Shown piece after piece: positions 9,173-17,731 of a DNA stretch of 52,535 nucleotides. The stretch is from contig CAIVDM010000100.1 of NCBI GenBank assembly GCA_903904735.1, positions 1-52,535 of the forward strand. Direction: 5' to 3'. The translations under genes were made by a program, and so were the position numbers. The DNA comes from an uncultured delta proteobacterium. GTDB taxonomy: Bacteria > Bdellovibrionota_C > UBA2361 > OMII01. Position 1 is the stretch's first letter; each line of letters starts with the position of its first letter. Below the pieces are notes generated by a model. That model was not told the origin of the DNA. It made no database searches and saw only the letters and a list, made by a program, of their open reading frames with translations.

Positions 9173-9192
9173 GCGGAGCTTTGCTCCGCTTT
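9173..9192 (+). terminator. Hairpin after glk, possible terminator or REP palindrome
   Basis: A perfect 7-bp stem (GCGGAGC at 9173-9179, GCTCCGC at 9183-9189) with a TTT loop is followed only by TTTA, a weak T-tract. It shares a 14-base stretch (GGACCGCGGAGCTT) with 49884-49897, so it is better seen as part of the dispersed palindrome family. It could still end glk or terC transcripts. Confidence 0.5.
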
Positions 9193-9222
9193 ACGTTCTA
9201 GGCTGTCACGAGGCCACTTCTC

Positions 9223-9939
9223 TTATGGGCCTTGTTTCTTAGCGGCCCGAAGATTGAGCATCTCAACGGCGAGCGAAAACGCCATAGCGAAGTAAATGTA
9301 GCCCTTCTCGATATGATGGCCGGCACCATCAAGGACAAGCACAAATCCAATCATCAGTAAGAATGACAACGCCAGCATCTTCACAGTTGGGTTCGCCTCG
9401 ATGAAATCAACGATCTTACCCGAGAATATCAACATCACCACGACCGCGAGTACTACCGCCGTACTCATCACCGGAAGGTTGTTTGTCATTCCTACCGCTG
9501 TGATGACCGAGTCGAGCGAGAATATGATGTCGATCAGCACGATCTGCGAGACCACGCCTGACATGGACACGGCACCGGCGCCTGCCGCCACATCGAGCTC
9601 ACTCTCGTGCTTCTCCGTCTTCTCATGAATCTCTTTGGTCGCCTTGTAGATAAGGAATACACCTCCGGCGATCAAGATGAGATCTCTCCCGCTAAACATT
9701 CGCCCCATCGTCTCAAACAGGGGCGCGGTGAGTGAGGCGAGATAGGACAACGTCAACAGGAGAAGAAGTCTCGTGACTACCGCCACCGACAAGCCTATTA
9801 AGCGAGCGGTGTCACGACGCTCTGGACCGAGACGAGACGCGATAATCGCGATAAAGACGATGTTATCGATACCTAGCACTATCTCGAGGGACGTGAGGGT
9901 CAAAAGCGCTATCGCGTTCTCTATAGTCAACAGTTCCAT
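9223..9939 (-). CDS. TerC family integral membrane protein
   Basis: A 238-residue TerC/Alx-type inner-membrane protein with about seven hydrophobic segments. The family metal-site motifs are present in both halves: LEIVLGIDNIVFIAI near residues 18-32 and QIVLIDIIFSLDSVITAVGM near 132-151, with acidic residues inside membrane helices. Characterised relatives export manganese or protect against metals such as tellurite; that role is family inference here. The upstream 148 bases were checked for the yybP-ykoY manganese riboswitch that often precedes such genes; it was not recognised. Divergent from the SPFH gene. Confidence 0.92.
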   Translation of the reverse strand: MELLTIENAIALLTLTSLEIVLGIDNIVFIAIIASRLGPERRDTARLIGLSVAVVTRLLLLLTLSYLASLTAPLFETMGRMFSGRDLILIAGGVFLIYKATKEIHEKTEKHESELDVAAGAGAVSMSGVVSQIVLIDIIFSLDSVITAVGMTNNLPVMSTAVVLAVVVMLIFSGKIVDFIEANPTVKMLALSFLLMIGFVLVLDGAGHHIEKGYIYFAMAFSLAVEMLNLRAAKKQGP

Positions 9940-10087
9940 ACTTGCTCTTCATTGGTCGAAGTTTTCTATGCTGAGTACACTACACCCTTCGCCTCGAGGC
10001 TGCTACACCCTCTGAAATAAGAGCTTTTTTGATTGCGGGCTTGGAGCGATTTAACGATACTTTTGGGGGCTAGGAAGCGGGAGCACT

Positions 10088-10909
10088 ATGAGCGAGAAAA
10101 TTATTGATATCACTCCACCATTTGGCAAACGAGAGCGCACGCTCAGCTCCTTTGTTTTTGTTGGGGTAGTGCTTCTGTTCGTCGCCTTTCAGACCTTCCA
10201 CATTGTGCCCCCTGGTCACCGTGGCATCTCGATCTTCCTTGGGAAAGTGAACCCCATGCAGCGACCAGAGGGGATTACCTTCAAGTGGCCATTCGCGGAG
10301 AAGATCGTCGATTTTCCGATCATGCAGCTCAAAGCCGACGGGCGCGCGGCGAGCTTCTCAAGCGACATGCAGAACATGATGATCGGGTACACGGTCATGT
10401 ACCGAGTGCCAGAGAGTCAGGTTGTAAGGCTTTTCCAACAATATCGGGGAGAACCATACGCGTCACTTATTGAGCCCCGTATCCAAGAGACTGTGAAACA
10501 AGTCGCCGCGATGTCTCGCGCCGAAGACCTAGTCAAAAACCGCGAGCGAGTAAAAGAGGATGTAGTAGCCAAGATCCGTCCCGCCGTGGGGGATCTTCTG
10601 CAGATCGTTGATATCAATCTAACTAACATTGATCTCTCCGACCAGCTTGAGGCGGCCATTGAGCAAAAGGTAGTTCGGGAACAAGAGGCGCTAGCGAAGA
10701 ACTTCGAGCTCGAAAAGGAGCGAAAACAAGCGGAGATCACGATAGTGCGAGCGGAAGCTGAGGCCAAATCGGTGAGCATTAAGGGAGATGCCCTGAAGAC
10801 CTCCCCCGAAGTCATTCAATTTGAGATAGCCCAGCGTTGGGATGGCAAGACGCCGCTGTCTGTGTCGGTTGGTCAGGGCGGAGCGAACGTGCTCTTGCCG
10901 CTTAAGTAG
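10088..10909 (+). CDS. Prohibitin-like SPFH domain protein
   Basis: 273 residues. One N-terminal membrane anchor (about residues 20-40, SFVFVGVVLLFVAFQTF) is followed by the SPFH/PHB domain starting VPPGHRGISIFLGKVNP. A long charged coiled coil follows (about 185-235, rich in Glu, Lys and Ala; VREQEALAKNFELEKERKQA). Such proteins form large membrane-associated rings that scaffold or regulate membrane proteases. GGGAGC precedes the ATG. No NfeD or HflK/HflC partner lies next to it, so it is the stand-alone prohibitin type. Confidence 0.88.
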   Translation: MSEKIIDITPPFGKRERTLSSFVFVGVVLLFVAFQTFHIVPPGHRGISIFLGKVNPMQRPEGITFKWPFAEKIVDFPIMQLKADGRAASFSSDMQNMMIGYTVMYRVPESQVVRLFQQYRGEPYASLIEPRIQETVKQVAAMSRAEDLVKNRERVKEDVVAKIRPAVGDLLQIVDINLTNIDLSDQLEAAIEQKVVREQEALAKNFELEKERKQAEITIVRAEAEAKSVSIKGDALKTSPEVIQFEIAQRWDGKTPLSVSVGQGGANVLLPLK

Positions 10910-10917
10910 AGAGCATC

Positions 10918-11736
10918 TCAAAAGTAGCGATACAAGCGTGCCTCGACCCGATGAATCTCTCCCTCCTCCTCAGATTCGATGAGCTGCGGAGCGATGTGCC
11001 ACAGCCAGGAATCATTTACGACGGGCGGAGCCTTTTCAGCGGTTGTGGTCCAGTCTCGCGCGGTGCCACCGAAGAGAGCGGGCTCCACGCGCCACTCCGT
11101 CCTATCGATGTCGTAGAAGTAGTACTCAGTGTCTGAGATGATGATGCTCCATAAAGCGGCACTCTGACGCACAAGCTCAAGGTGCGCCTCCTGAAGCGCG
11201 CCCATCGAGTGCACGAGCGCCTCTCCAGACGCCGAATCCATTTCCGATATCCTTGTTTGGACTCTGTCGCGCCAATACAGCGGAATCTGTCCCAGCAAGT
11301 TAAGGGATATGACTCCATCATACCGAGCGGGCAACTCAGCCATGGACGGCTTAAGAGACCCTAGATACTCAGCTAGCTCGGCGCCTCGACGAACCTTTGA
11401 TAACCCTCGTGTCCACGCCTCAAATGACTCAGTGATGTCTCCCACGTGGGGAATTACTCGCTTGGCGAATAGGTTTCCTGCCTGCTTCCTCCACGATGCG
11501 ACACATCCAGGATCGGCGTCAAACAGGTGCACGGTTTCGCACGTTACAAGGAGCCGATTCAGATCGAGGTCAAGCAAACGGCCCGCGCCAAGCACGGCGA
11601 CCGATGAAGCTCGTTCGGCGTGACGGGCGACAAAATCTCGAGTACACGCTAGATGGGGAGCCCACCACGACGCACAGCGAGCGAATCGCCGCTCGATACC
11701 CACGCCCATGTATTCGAAATCATTCGCTGAAATCAT
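10918..11736 (-). CDS. SAM-dependent methyltransferase-like protein
   Basis: 272 residues with a Rossmann-type pattern. VAVLGAGRLLDLDLNRLL has the position of SAM motif I, followed by VHLFDADPG (acidic end of strand 2) and VIPHVGDITESF, then YDGVISLNLLGQIPLYW (motif IV-like). The fold is inferred; I do not recognise a specific family or substrate. The start at 11736 is chosen because GAGAGGGA lies four to five bases upstream; the longer frame from 11763 lacks this. It is convergent with the SPFH gene, with eight bases between stops. Confidence 0.6.
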   Translation of the reverse strand: MISANDFEYMGVGIERRFARCASWWAPHLACTRDFVARHAERASSVAVLGAGRLLDLDLNRLLVTCETVHLFDADPGCVASWRKQAGNLFAKRVIPHVGDITESFEAWTRGLSKVRRGAELAEYLGSLKPSMAELPARYDGVISLNLLGQIPLYWRDRVQTRISEMDSASGEALVHSMGALQEAHLELVRQSAALWSIIISDTEYYFYDIDRTEWRVEPALFGGTARDWTTTAEKAPPVVNDSWLWHIAPQLIESEEEGEIHRVEARLYRYF

Positions 11737-11888
11737 GTCCCTCTCGCAGAGCATTAGATGCAATGCCCAGCGACTCCGACTACTTTCTTATTAAGGTTTC
11801 GGGTTTTCGCGCCATCGTACAGTCGGGCGGCGGCGGCCTAGGAGACGTCCAATTTGAATAACATCAGCTCTTTAGGTATATCTGTCGT

Positions 11889-12569
11889 ATGAGCTGGGAA
11901 AATCAATATATCCAATTGGTGCGTACCAAGCCGAAGATCATCGTCGCGGAGCGTGACCGAGAAGATCCGGTGCGTGCCAAAGCAACTATTCGAGAGCATC
12001 TACCGCGGTTCCCGAAGTGCTATGTGGAGATTGGCTCTGGTTCGGGACTGCACCTCTTGAAACTCGCCGAGCAGAACCCGGATACCCTCTGTGTCGGCAT
12101 GGAGATTCGTTTTAAGCGCGCGTTTAAGACTGGGGAGAAGGCGGAGCGACTCGGGCTCTCAAATGTCCTCGTGATTCGAACTGATGCCCGCTGCATCGGA
12201 GATCTTTTCCAGCCAGAAGAGGTAGACGCGTTCTTCGTTAACTATCCCGATCCGTGGGACAAACGACGATGGCTAAAGAATCGCATCCTCAATGAATCAA
12301 TGCTGGCGACGATGCACACGTTGCTTCGCCCTGAAGGGTTCCTGCGCTATAAAACCGATCATCAGGAATACTTCGCTTCGACGGTAGAGCTTTTAGAGCC
12401 CGCGTCTTGGACTCAACGTAAGCATTCAACAGATCTCCTCCAAAGCCCGTGGTTGGGAGGAAATATCCCTACTGAGTTTGAATATCTCTTTAAGTCGCAA
12501 AGCAAGCCGCTCTGCATTGTGGAGGCTACGAAGCGTCTAGGCCCCGCAGTCGCTGTATCGCTTGGATAA
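11889..12569 (+). CDS. trmB: tRNA (guanine-46-N7)-methyltransferase
   Basis: 226 residues. TrmB transfers a methyl group from SAM to N7 of guanosine 46 in the tRNA variable loop. SAM motif I is VEIGSGSG (46-53), GMEIRFKRAFK supplies the acidic strand-2 end, and NYPDPWDKRRW (118-128) is the TrmB active-site signature. LRPEGFLRYKTDHQEYF completes the family pattern. The 3' end overlaps the convergent gluconokinase gene by 44 bases. Confidence 0.93.
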   Translation: MSWENQYIQLVRTKPKIIVAERDREDPVRAKATIREHLPRFPKCYVEIGSGSGLHLLKLAEQNPDTLCVGMEIRFKRAFKTGEKAERLGLSNVLVIRTDARCIGDLFQPEEVDAFFVNYPDPWDKRRWLKNRILNESMLATMHTLLRPEGFLRYKTDHQEYFASTVELLEPASWTQRKHSTDLLQSPWLGGNIPTEFEYLFKSQSKPLCIVEATKRLGPAVAVSLG

Positions 12570-13053
12570 TCCCCTCAAACGTCTCCTCTTCACTGCCCGC
12601 CACTGAGATTCGAATCACCGGCTCGTCAGAGCTGGGAATTTCCAACGTCGCGAACTGGCTATCGAGTAGTGACACTGGCATGTATTCATGTTGACGACGC
12701 ATCATGCGCTCTTTGATGATTTCTTTGGGCGCGTCCAAAAAAACAAACCGAACCGATCCCGTTAGCCCGTCAGTTAATTTCTCTCGATATACCTTTCGCA
12801 GCGCGGAGCACGTAATAACGGACCATGGCTGCCGCATACCCCTCATCGCCACGTTAAGTCGTTCTAGCCACGGCCATCTATCCTCGTCAGTAAGCGGAAT
12901 GCCCGCTCCCATCTTCTGTTTCATCTCTGGCGTGTGAAACTCGTCCGCCTCAATTACTCGATCACAGCCGAGATACTCCGCTGTGCGTGCCGCTAGCGTA
13001 GTCTTTCCGCAGCCACACACTCCCATGAAGACTAGTCTGATTTCTTGGTCCAT
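12526..13053 (-). CDS. Gluconokinase (GntK type)
   Basis: 175 residues of the small P-loop gluconokinase family, which makes 6-phosphogluconate from gluconate and ATP. The P-loop is GVCGCGKT (residues 11-18). The family motif around EADEFHTPEMKQKMGAGIPLTDEDR binds substrate, and CSALRKVYREKL follows. The start at 13053 is preferred (GGAG six bases upstream, MDQEIRLVFMG); the frame opening at 13110 adds a poorly supported extension. No gluconate transporter is adjacent. The last 44 bases lie opposite the end of trmB. Confidence 0.9.
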   Translation of the reverse strand: MDQEIRLVFMGVCGCGKTTLAARTAEYLGCDRVIEADEFHTPEMKQKMGAGIPLTDEDRWPWLERLNVAMRGMRQPWSVITCSALRKVYREKLTDGLTGSVRFVFLDAPKEIIKERMMRRQHEYMPVSLLDSQFATLEIPSSDEPVIRISVAGSEEETFEGIIQAIQRLRGLDAS

Positions 13054-13244
13054 CGCCGCTCCACTACTCAACAGGTATTTAGCATATCCGCATTCCACGC
13101 GCGACCACAACCATCTGATTATTCAGGATATTTTGATATCGACTAGGTCGATCGAGAGATGGAATACATACCGTCTCTAACAGCATCCTACTTAAGCAAG
13201 AACTAGCCAATCCGCAACCAGCAAGCCAGGACGGGTGGTCACAC

Positions 13245-13979
13245 ATGATCAAGTTAACTCAGGTATCAAAGCGCTTTGGGTCCTTTCTGGCGGTTAATGA
13301 AGTATCACTGAGCGTCCCCGCTGGCAGCATCTTCGCGTTTCTGGGGATTAACGGCGCTGGAAAAACAACCACCATCCGCATGATGACCGGTATTACGCAG
13401 CCGACTTCCGGGAGCATCACTGTCGGAGGTTACGATCTATTTCGTAATCCGCTCGAGGCGAAGGGAATTATCGGTTATGTCCCGGATCGCCCACACATCT
13501 ACCCGAAACTCACGGGCCGAGAGTTCCTATACTTCATATGCGACCTCTATCGTGTGCCAGCTTCTCGAATTGAACATCAGATCGATCAAGTACTCGACGA
13601 GTACTCGATGCGACCATGGCAAGACGCGCTCGTTGAAAGCTATTCGCACGGCATGAGACAGCGAATCGCCATGTGCGCCGCTATGGTGCACCAACCTCAG
13701 ATCCTCATCGTTGATGAGCCGATGGTCGGGCTCGATCCTCACGGCGCGCATGACTTCAAAGAGTCTCTCAAGCGCTACGCGAAGGCCGGCATCACTGTGT
13801 TCCTATCCACCCACTCACTCAACGTGGCCGAGGAGCTCGCCGATCACCTCGCCATCATTCACAAGGGTTCAATTCTCACTAATGGAACTCTCGAGGAAAT
13901 TCGAGAGGTATCAGGGCATCCAAGCGAGGATCTTGAGGAGATGTTCCTTGAGCTCACTACGCCACGATTTGAGCATTAG
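13245..13979 (+). CDS. ABC transporter ATP-binding protein
   Basis: 244 residues of the ABC-2-type ATPase group. Walker A GINGAGKT (34-41) has Ile where Pro is usual. The signature motif appears as SYSHGMRQR near 132-140 (degenerate LSGGQ). Walker B ILIVDEPMVGLD is near 153-164, with the switch His in STHSLNVAEE. It pairs with the permease gene starting seven bases downstream. Such exporters carry lipids, drugs or polysaccharide; the substrate is not evident. Confidence 0.92.
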   Translation: MIKLTQVSKRFGSFLAVNEVSLSVPAGSIFAFLGINGAGKTTTIRMMTGITQPTSGSITVGGYDLFRNPLEAKGIIGYVPDRPHIYPKLTGREFLYFICDLYRVPASRIEHQIDQVLDEYSMRPWQDALVESYSHGMRQRIAMCAAMVHQPQILIVDEPMVGLDPHGAHDFKESLKRYAKAGITVFLSTHSLNVAEELADHLAIIHKGSILTNGTLEEIREVSGHPSEDLEEMFLELTTPRFEH

Positions 13980-13986
13980 GCGAAGT

Positions 13987-15723
13987 ATGGATACGCGCTC
14001 AGGCCATGCTCGAGATTACTCGCTCTACCTGATGAAAGTCACACCGACTCTCTTAACACCGCATCTGGTTTCTTTAAAGAATCGATGGGACGCTCACCGC
14101 GGCCTTCCTCGCAAGCAGCTGCTGTCTCTCTCTATCACCACCGCGATGATGGTTGGCCTCTATCTCTGCTCCATGAGTATGTTTCAAGAGATTATTCGCG
14201 CCTCGCCGAACGCGCATATCATGTGCGTCCCAATCATGGGAGCCCTCGCCATGGCGATGTTTATCATGGTGCTACTCTCCTCGAGCGCGAGCGCTGTAAG
14301 CGCGCTGTATGTGTCGAAGGACATGGATTTTCTCCTTTCCAGCCCCATCTCGAAGCGAACGCTCCTCGTGGGCAAAGTTGGCGAAATCACTCTCTCGACC
14401 TGTTGGATGTTGGTTGTGTTCTGTATTCCCTTATACCTGAGCTACGGACGATTTTTCGCCGCGAGCCCTCTCTATTACGTTCTCGCTCCGATCGTTATCG
14501 TTTTATTTCTCGCTCCAGCGGTATTACTTGGCACGACGGCGGCGATACTCTTCTCATCCCTGTTACCGGCCAAGGGCGGTCGCCACGCGTTCGCTCTCCT
14601 GTTCGCCGTATCAATCGGGCTGTTCTTCGCGATACTGAACCACGGGGCGAAGATGGCGTTACCTTCCACTGTTTCGGGCGTCTCGGCGATGCGAGCTCTT
14701 ACTGAGGGCGGTCCATCGTATACACGACCCGGTTACTGGATAGCGCGCTCTATCGACGGGCTCACCAGAGGAGAGATGGGGTTAGCGATGGTCACGATCG
14801 TGTGCGCCCTCGTTTTGATCGCGATATCCTGGCTCATCGCCTCATTTCTCTTTCAGAGATTGTTTTTACGGGCGTATACGAAACTCCAGGCGTCAAGCTC
14901 CCCTCTTCAGATCGATAGTAGATTTGGTCGCGCCATCGCGAGGGTCTTATTCGCCGCCACTCGTCGAAGGACGCGCGCCCTGATTACCAAGGAAGTGTAC
15001 GCGTTCTCGCGTGAGCTAACGCAGACATTTCAGTTGGCGATGCTGCTCACTATCTGCGCCTTATACTCATACAACTTCAGTCAGCTTAGTCCACCGACCA
15101 AAGTCGGCGTTGAGATTTTGCAGATATGGGACGTATTTATGGCCATCTCCAATATCCTGCTAGGCTTGATGGTCATTCTTTCGATCTCGTCTCGCTTCGT
15201 GTTCCCGTGTGTTTCTCTCGAGGGGGCGTCTCTATGGATTCTTCAGTCGGCGCCCGTCTCTACAAGGGACATTCTGCGCGCTAAGTATACGAGCTGGTTC
15301 ACCCCTATTAGCGTCCTGGTCTGCGTGATTTTCTCGGCCGGAGGCTGCGCTATAGGTGTTGAGCCCCGGATTCTCCTGGCCTCAATGCTCAGCGGCGTAA
15401 TCATCTCCCACGGTCTTGTCACACTCGGTCTAGGCTTTGGAGCGCGATTCGCTCGCTTTGATTGGGAACACTCAGGACAGCTGGCGACGAACTCGGGAAA
15501 CTTTGCGTATATTCTGACTGGGATCCTATTTCTTGTCGTGAATATGATCCCAGTGACGGCGATGTTCGGTGCTTACTACCTGCTTCCGGGGGTATTTCGC
15601 GACAACCTGGCCGCCCTGATATTACTCACCTCAGGTCTGGTCGTCCTGTCGACTATCAACATAACTGTTGGTCGAATATCTATCTCCATCGGAGCGCGAG
15701 CTCTGCAGCGCTGCCTCTCATAG
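13987..15723 (+). CDS. ABC-2-type transporter permease
   Basis: 578 residues with many hydrophobic segments in two clusters (about residues 60-300 and 365-575), as in a fused double-length ABC-2 permease. The start at 13987 follows the ATPase stop by seven bases; 14032 (MKVTPTLL) is a possible alternative. Residues 200-215 (SSLLPAKGGRHAFALL) form a cytoplasmic loop typical of this group. It functions with the preceding ATPase at the inner membrane. It converges with upp. Confidence 0.82.
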   Translation: MDTRSGHARDYSLYLMKVTPTLLTPHLVSLKNRWDAHRGLPRKQLLSLSITTAMMVGLYLCSMSMFQEIIRASPNAHIMCVPIMGALAMAMFIMVLLSSSASAVSALYVSKDMDFLLSSPISKRTLLVGKVGEITLSTCWMLVVFCIPLYLSYGRFFAASPLYYVLAPIVIVLFLAPAVLLGTTAAILFSSLLPAKGGRHAFALLFAVSIGLFFAILNHGAKMALPSTVSGVSAMRALTEGGPSYTRPGYWIARSIDGLTRGEMGLAMVTIVCALVLIAISWLIASFLFQRLFLRAYTKLQASSSPLQIDSRFGRAIARVLFAATRRRTRALITKEVYAFSRELTQTFQLAMLLTICALYSYNFSQLSPPTKVGVEILQIWDVFMAISNILLGLMVILSISSRFVFPCVSLEGASLWILQSAPVSTRDILRAKYTSWFTPISVLVCVIFSAGGCAIGVEPRILLASMLSGVIISHGLVTLGLGFGARFARFDWEHSGQLATNSGNFAYILTGILFLVVNMIPVTAMFGAYYLLPGVFRDNLAALILLTSGLVVLSTINITVGRISISIGARALQRCLS

Positions 15724-15740
15724 AGATGCCGGATGAACGT

Positions 15741-16373
15741 TTATAAGGTCCCGTATATTCGATCTCCCGCGTCGCCTAAGCCCGGTACGATGTAGCCGTG
15801 CTCATTTAACCGCTCGTCTATGCCGGCGGTATATATCGGCACGTCAGGATGCTCGGACGTGAGGAGGTCCACCCCTTCAGGTGAGGCGATCAAACACACG
15901 AACTTAATCGAGAGAGGCTTCTGAGTCTTTAAGCGACTAAGGGCGGCGGCGGCTGAGTTACCCGTGGCAAGCATGGGATCCACCACGATAACGTCCCTCT
16001 GGGGCATATCTGGGGGCATTTTGAAGTAATACTCAACAGGCGTCAGTGTCTGGGGGTCCCTGTATAAACCGATATGGCCGACCTTAGCCCACGGCAGCAA
16101 TTCAAGCATCCCCTCGAGAAGGCCATTTCCCGCCCGTAGGATAGACACCAACGTGATCTTTTTCTCGATCAGGGGAGCCATCATGCTTTGGATCGGGGTT
16201 TTAATTTCATTCAGTACCAGGGGAAGATCCCTCGTTACCTCGTACGCGAGGAGCATGCTTACCTCGCGCAGCAACCGACGAAAGTCAGACGTCTGCGTGC
16301 TCTCCATTCTCATGAGCGTCAGCTTGTGCTGCACCAGTGGATGAGAGACGACTGTTACTTGCTGCTTGTTCAT
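15741..16373 (-). CDS. upp: Uracil phosphoribosyltransferase
   Basis: 210 residues of the type I phosphoribosyltransferase UPRT: uracil plus PRPP gives [17 protein letters not shown] is the PRPP/pyrophosphate region, [16 protein letters not shown] the PRPP loop, and [17 protein letters not shown] the C-terminal uracil-binding flap. The length is normal. Normally this is a salvage enzyme. Here it lies downstream of urc1 and mmsA on the same strand, which suggests it also feeds the URC uracil-degradation route, whose yeast version uses a UPRT (URC6). Confidence 0.96.
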   Translation of the reverse strand: MNKQQVTVVSHPLVQHKLTLMRMESTQTSDFRRLLREVSMLLAYEVTRDLPLVLNEIKTPIQSMMAPLIEKKITLVSILRAGNGLLEGMLELLPWAKVGHIGLYRDPQTLTPVEYYFKMPPDMPQRDVIVVDPMLATGNSAAAALSRLKTQKPLSIKFVCLIASPEGVDLLTSEHPDVPIYTAGIDERLNEHGYIVPGLGDAGDRIYGTL

Positions 16374-16452
16374 ACCCGACTCGCCTTTTAGCTACTAACC
16401 TCTCCACGCTTCGCGAACGGAGATTGACTCTGAACTACGAGCGAAGTCTACA

Positions 16453-17712
16453 CTACTCAAGGAGTCCACGCCCCTTAGTTTTCTTCAATTCATCCTGCGT
16501 AGGAGGTCCATTTTCCGTGAAGTACCCGGCCGCTTTTTTGGCGTCCATCTCCACTCGCGCGTCGGCCGGTATGCGATCTTCGGGAATCGACACTCGCTCA
16601 ACCACCTCGATACCCGACCGAGTAATCGCGTTGTACTTCATATCGCTCATCGAAACGAGGCGATCTATCCGCTTGATTCCCATCCAATGAAAAACATCGG
16701 GCATCAACTCTTGAAAGCGCATATCCTGCACGCCGGCTACGCATTCGGTGCGATGAAAATACTTGTCGGCTCTGTCGCCGCCCTCTTGCCGCTTGCGCGC
16801 GTTATATACCAGAAACTTGGTGACCTCCCCTAACGCTCGCCCTTCTTTGCGATTGTAGACGATAACTCCGCAGCCACCTTTTTGAGCGGTTTTGACGCAC
16901 TCCTCAATGCCATGAATCAGATACGGGCGACATGTGCATATGTCAGAACCGAAGACGTCCGAGCCGTTGCATTCGTCATGGATGCGGACCGTAAGCTCTT
17001 TAGAGAGATCGGGAATCGAGGCGAGGTCACCAAAGAAGTAGACAGTCTGACCACCGATTGGGGGCAACAACACATGAAGATCAGAGCGAGTAATCAATTC
17101 GGGAAACATTCCCCCCGTGTGCTCAAACAAGGCGCGTCTAAGCTCTGACTCCGCGATATCGAATCGCTCCGCTACCGCCGGGAGAAACCATACCGGCTCG
17201 ATAGCGGCTTTGGTTACCTTGCAATCGCCATTGAGACCGACGATGTCGCCATCCACGGGTATACGCCCTTGTCTAACGGCGTCGAATACCTCAGGCATAT
17301 TGATATGGGCTCGGGTTATCGCGATGGTGGGCTGTATGTTCACCCCCACCTTGATCTCATCTCGAAAAACCTCCCCTACGTCAGCCCCCCAGGGATCCAT
17401 CGACACGATCCTCTTGGGATCATACCAACTCTCAAAGGGTCCGATTCGATCAACTGGGGACGTATTGGTGAGGTCCGGCACATGAAGCGGATCAAGGCTT
17501 CCGGCCGCCACCGCTAACGCGCGGTATACAGAGTATGCTCCAGAGTGCGTTCCGATACAGTTTCGATGTTCCGAACTTGTAAGAGTTCCGATTAGAGGAC
17601 CTCGAACCTTTGGATCTCGATCCCCCCAACGAATTGGGTACGCGATTGGCGTGCGCGCCGACGGGTGCGACGTCAACACTATAGGTTTTAAGGCTTTTCT
17701 TTTTTCAGTCAT
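16453..17712 (-). CDS. urc1: GTP-cyclohydrolase-II-like protein of URC1 type
   Basis: 419 residues, twice the length of RibA. The GTP cyclohydrolase II fold is in the C-terminal half. The three zinc Cys ligands are kept: HDEC248 and SDIC259-T-C261. The YNRKEGRALG block (286-295) matches YHRQEGRNIG of RibA. The N-terminal half (about 1-200; GTLTSSEHRNCIGTHSG, VDGDIVGLNGD) is absent from RibA and characteristic of Urc1, the enzyme proposed to open the pyrimidine ring in the URC pathway. The start at 17712 has AAGGA just upstream; a frame from 17754 would overlap mmsA. It sits between mmsA and upp on the same strand. Riboflavin synthesis is less likely because no DHBP synthase domain or rib genes are present. 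Confidence 0.85.
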   Translation of the reverse strand: MTEKRKALKPIVLTSHPSARTPIAYPIRWGDRDPKVRGPLIGTLTSSEHRNCIGTHSGAYSVYRALAVAAGSLDPLHVPDLTNTSPVDRIGPFESWYDPKRIVSMDPWGADVGEVFRDEIKVGVNIQPTIAITRAHINMPEVFDAVRQGRIPVDGDIVGLNGDCKVTKAAIEPVWFLPAVAERFDIAESELRRALFEHTGGMFPELITRSDLHVLLPPIGGQTVYFFGDLASIPDLSKELTVRIHDECNGSDVFGSDICTCRPYLIHGIEECVKTAQKGGCGVIVYNRKEGRALGEVTKFLVYNARKRQEGGDRADKYFHRTECVAGVQDMRFQELMPDVFHWMGIKRIDRLVSMSDMKYNAITRSGIEVVERVSIPEDRIPADARVEMDAKKAAGYFTENGPPTQDELKKTKGRGLLE

Positions 17713-17731
17713 CGCGTCCTTTTTTATCCGT

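Larger units (their letters stand above)
8925..9222. other. Intergenic region filled with dispersed repeats
   Basis: The gap between the convergent genes glk and terC is largely occupied by two related repeat units (8987-9043, 9114-9169) and a hairpin (9173-9189). No coding sequence is seen. Confidence 0.6.

Noticed and set aside
9940..10087. yybP-ykoY manganese riboswitch upstream of terC
   Set aside because: Expected by family habit, but the conserved stem and loop sequences were not found in the leader.
13711..13986. N-terminal extension of the permease overlapping the ABC ATPase
   Set aside because: The frame is open but antisense-like in composition and lacks membrane character; a start at 13987 right after the ATPase stop is the normal arrangement.
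14085..14705. 206-codon plus-strand frame inside the permease gene
   Set aside because: It is an alternate-frame shadow of the permease, rich in Arg, Ser and His, without family motifs or ribosome-binding site.
16453..17712. Riboflavin-pathway RibA
   Set aside because: The zinc site fits, but the protein is twice the RibA length, carries the Urc1-type N-terminal half, and no rib genes or DHBP synthase domain are present.
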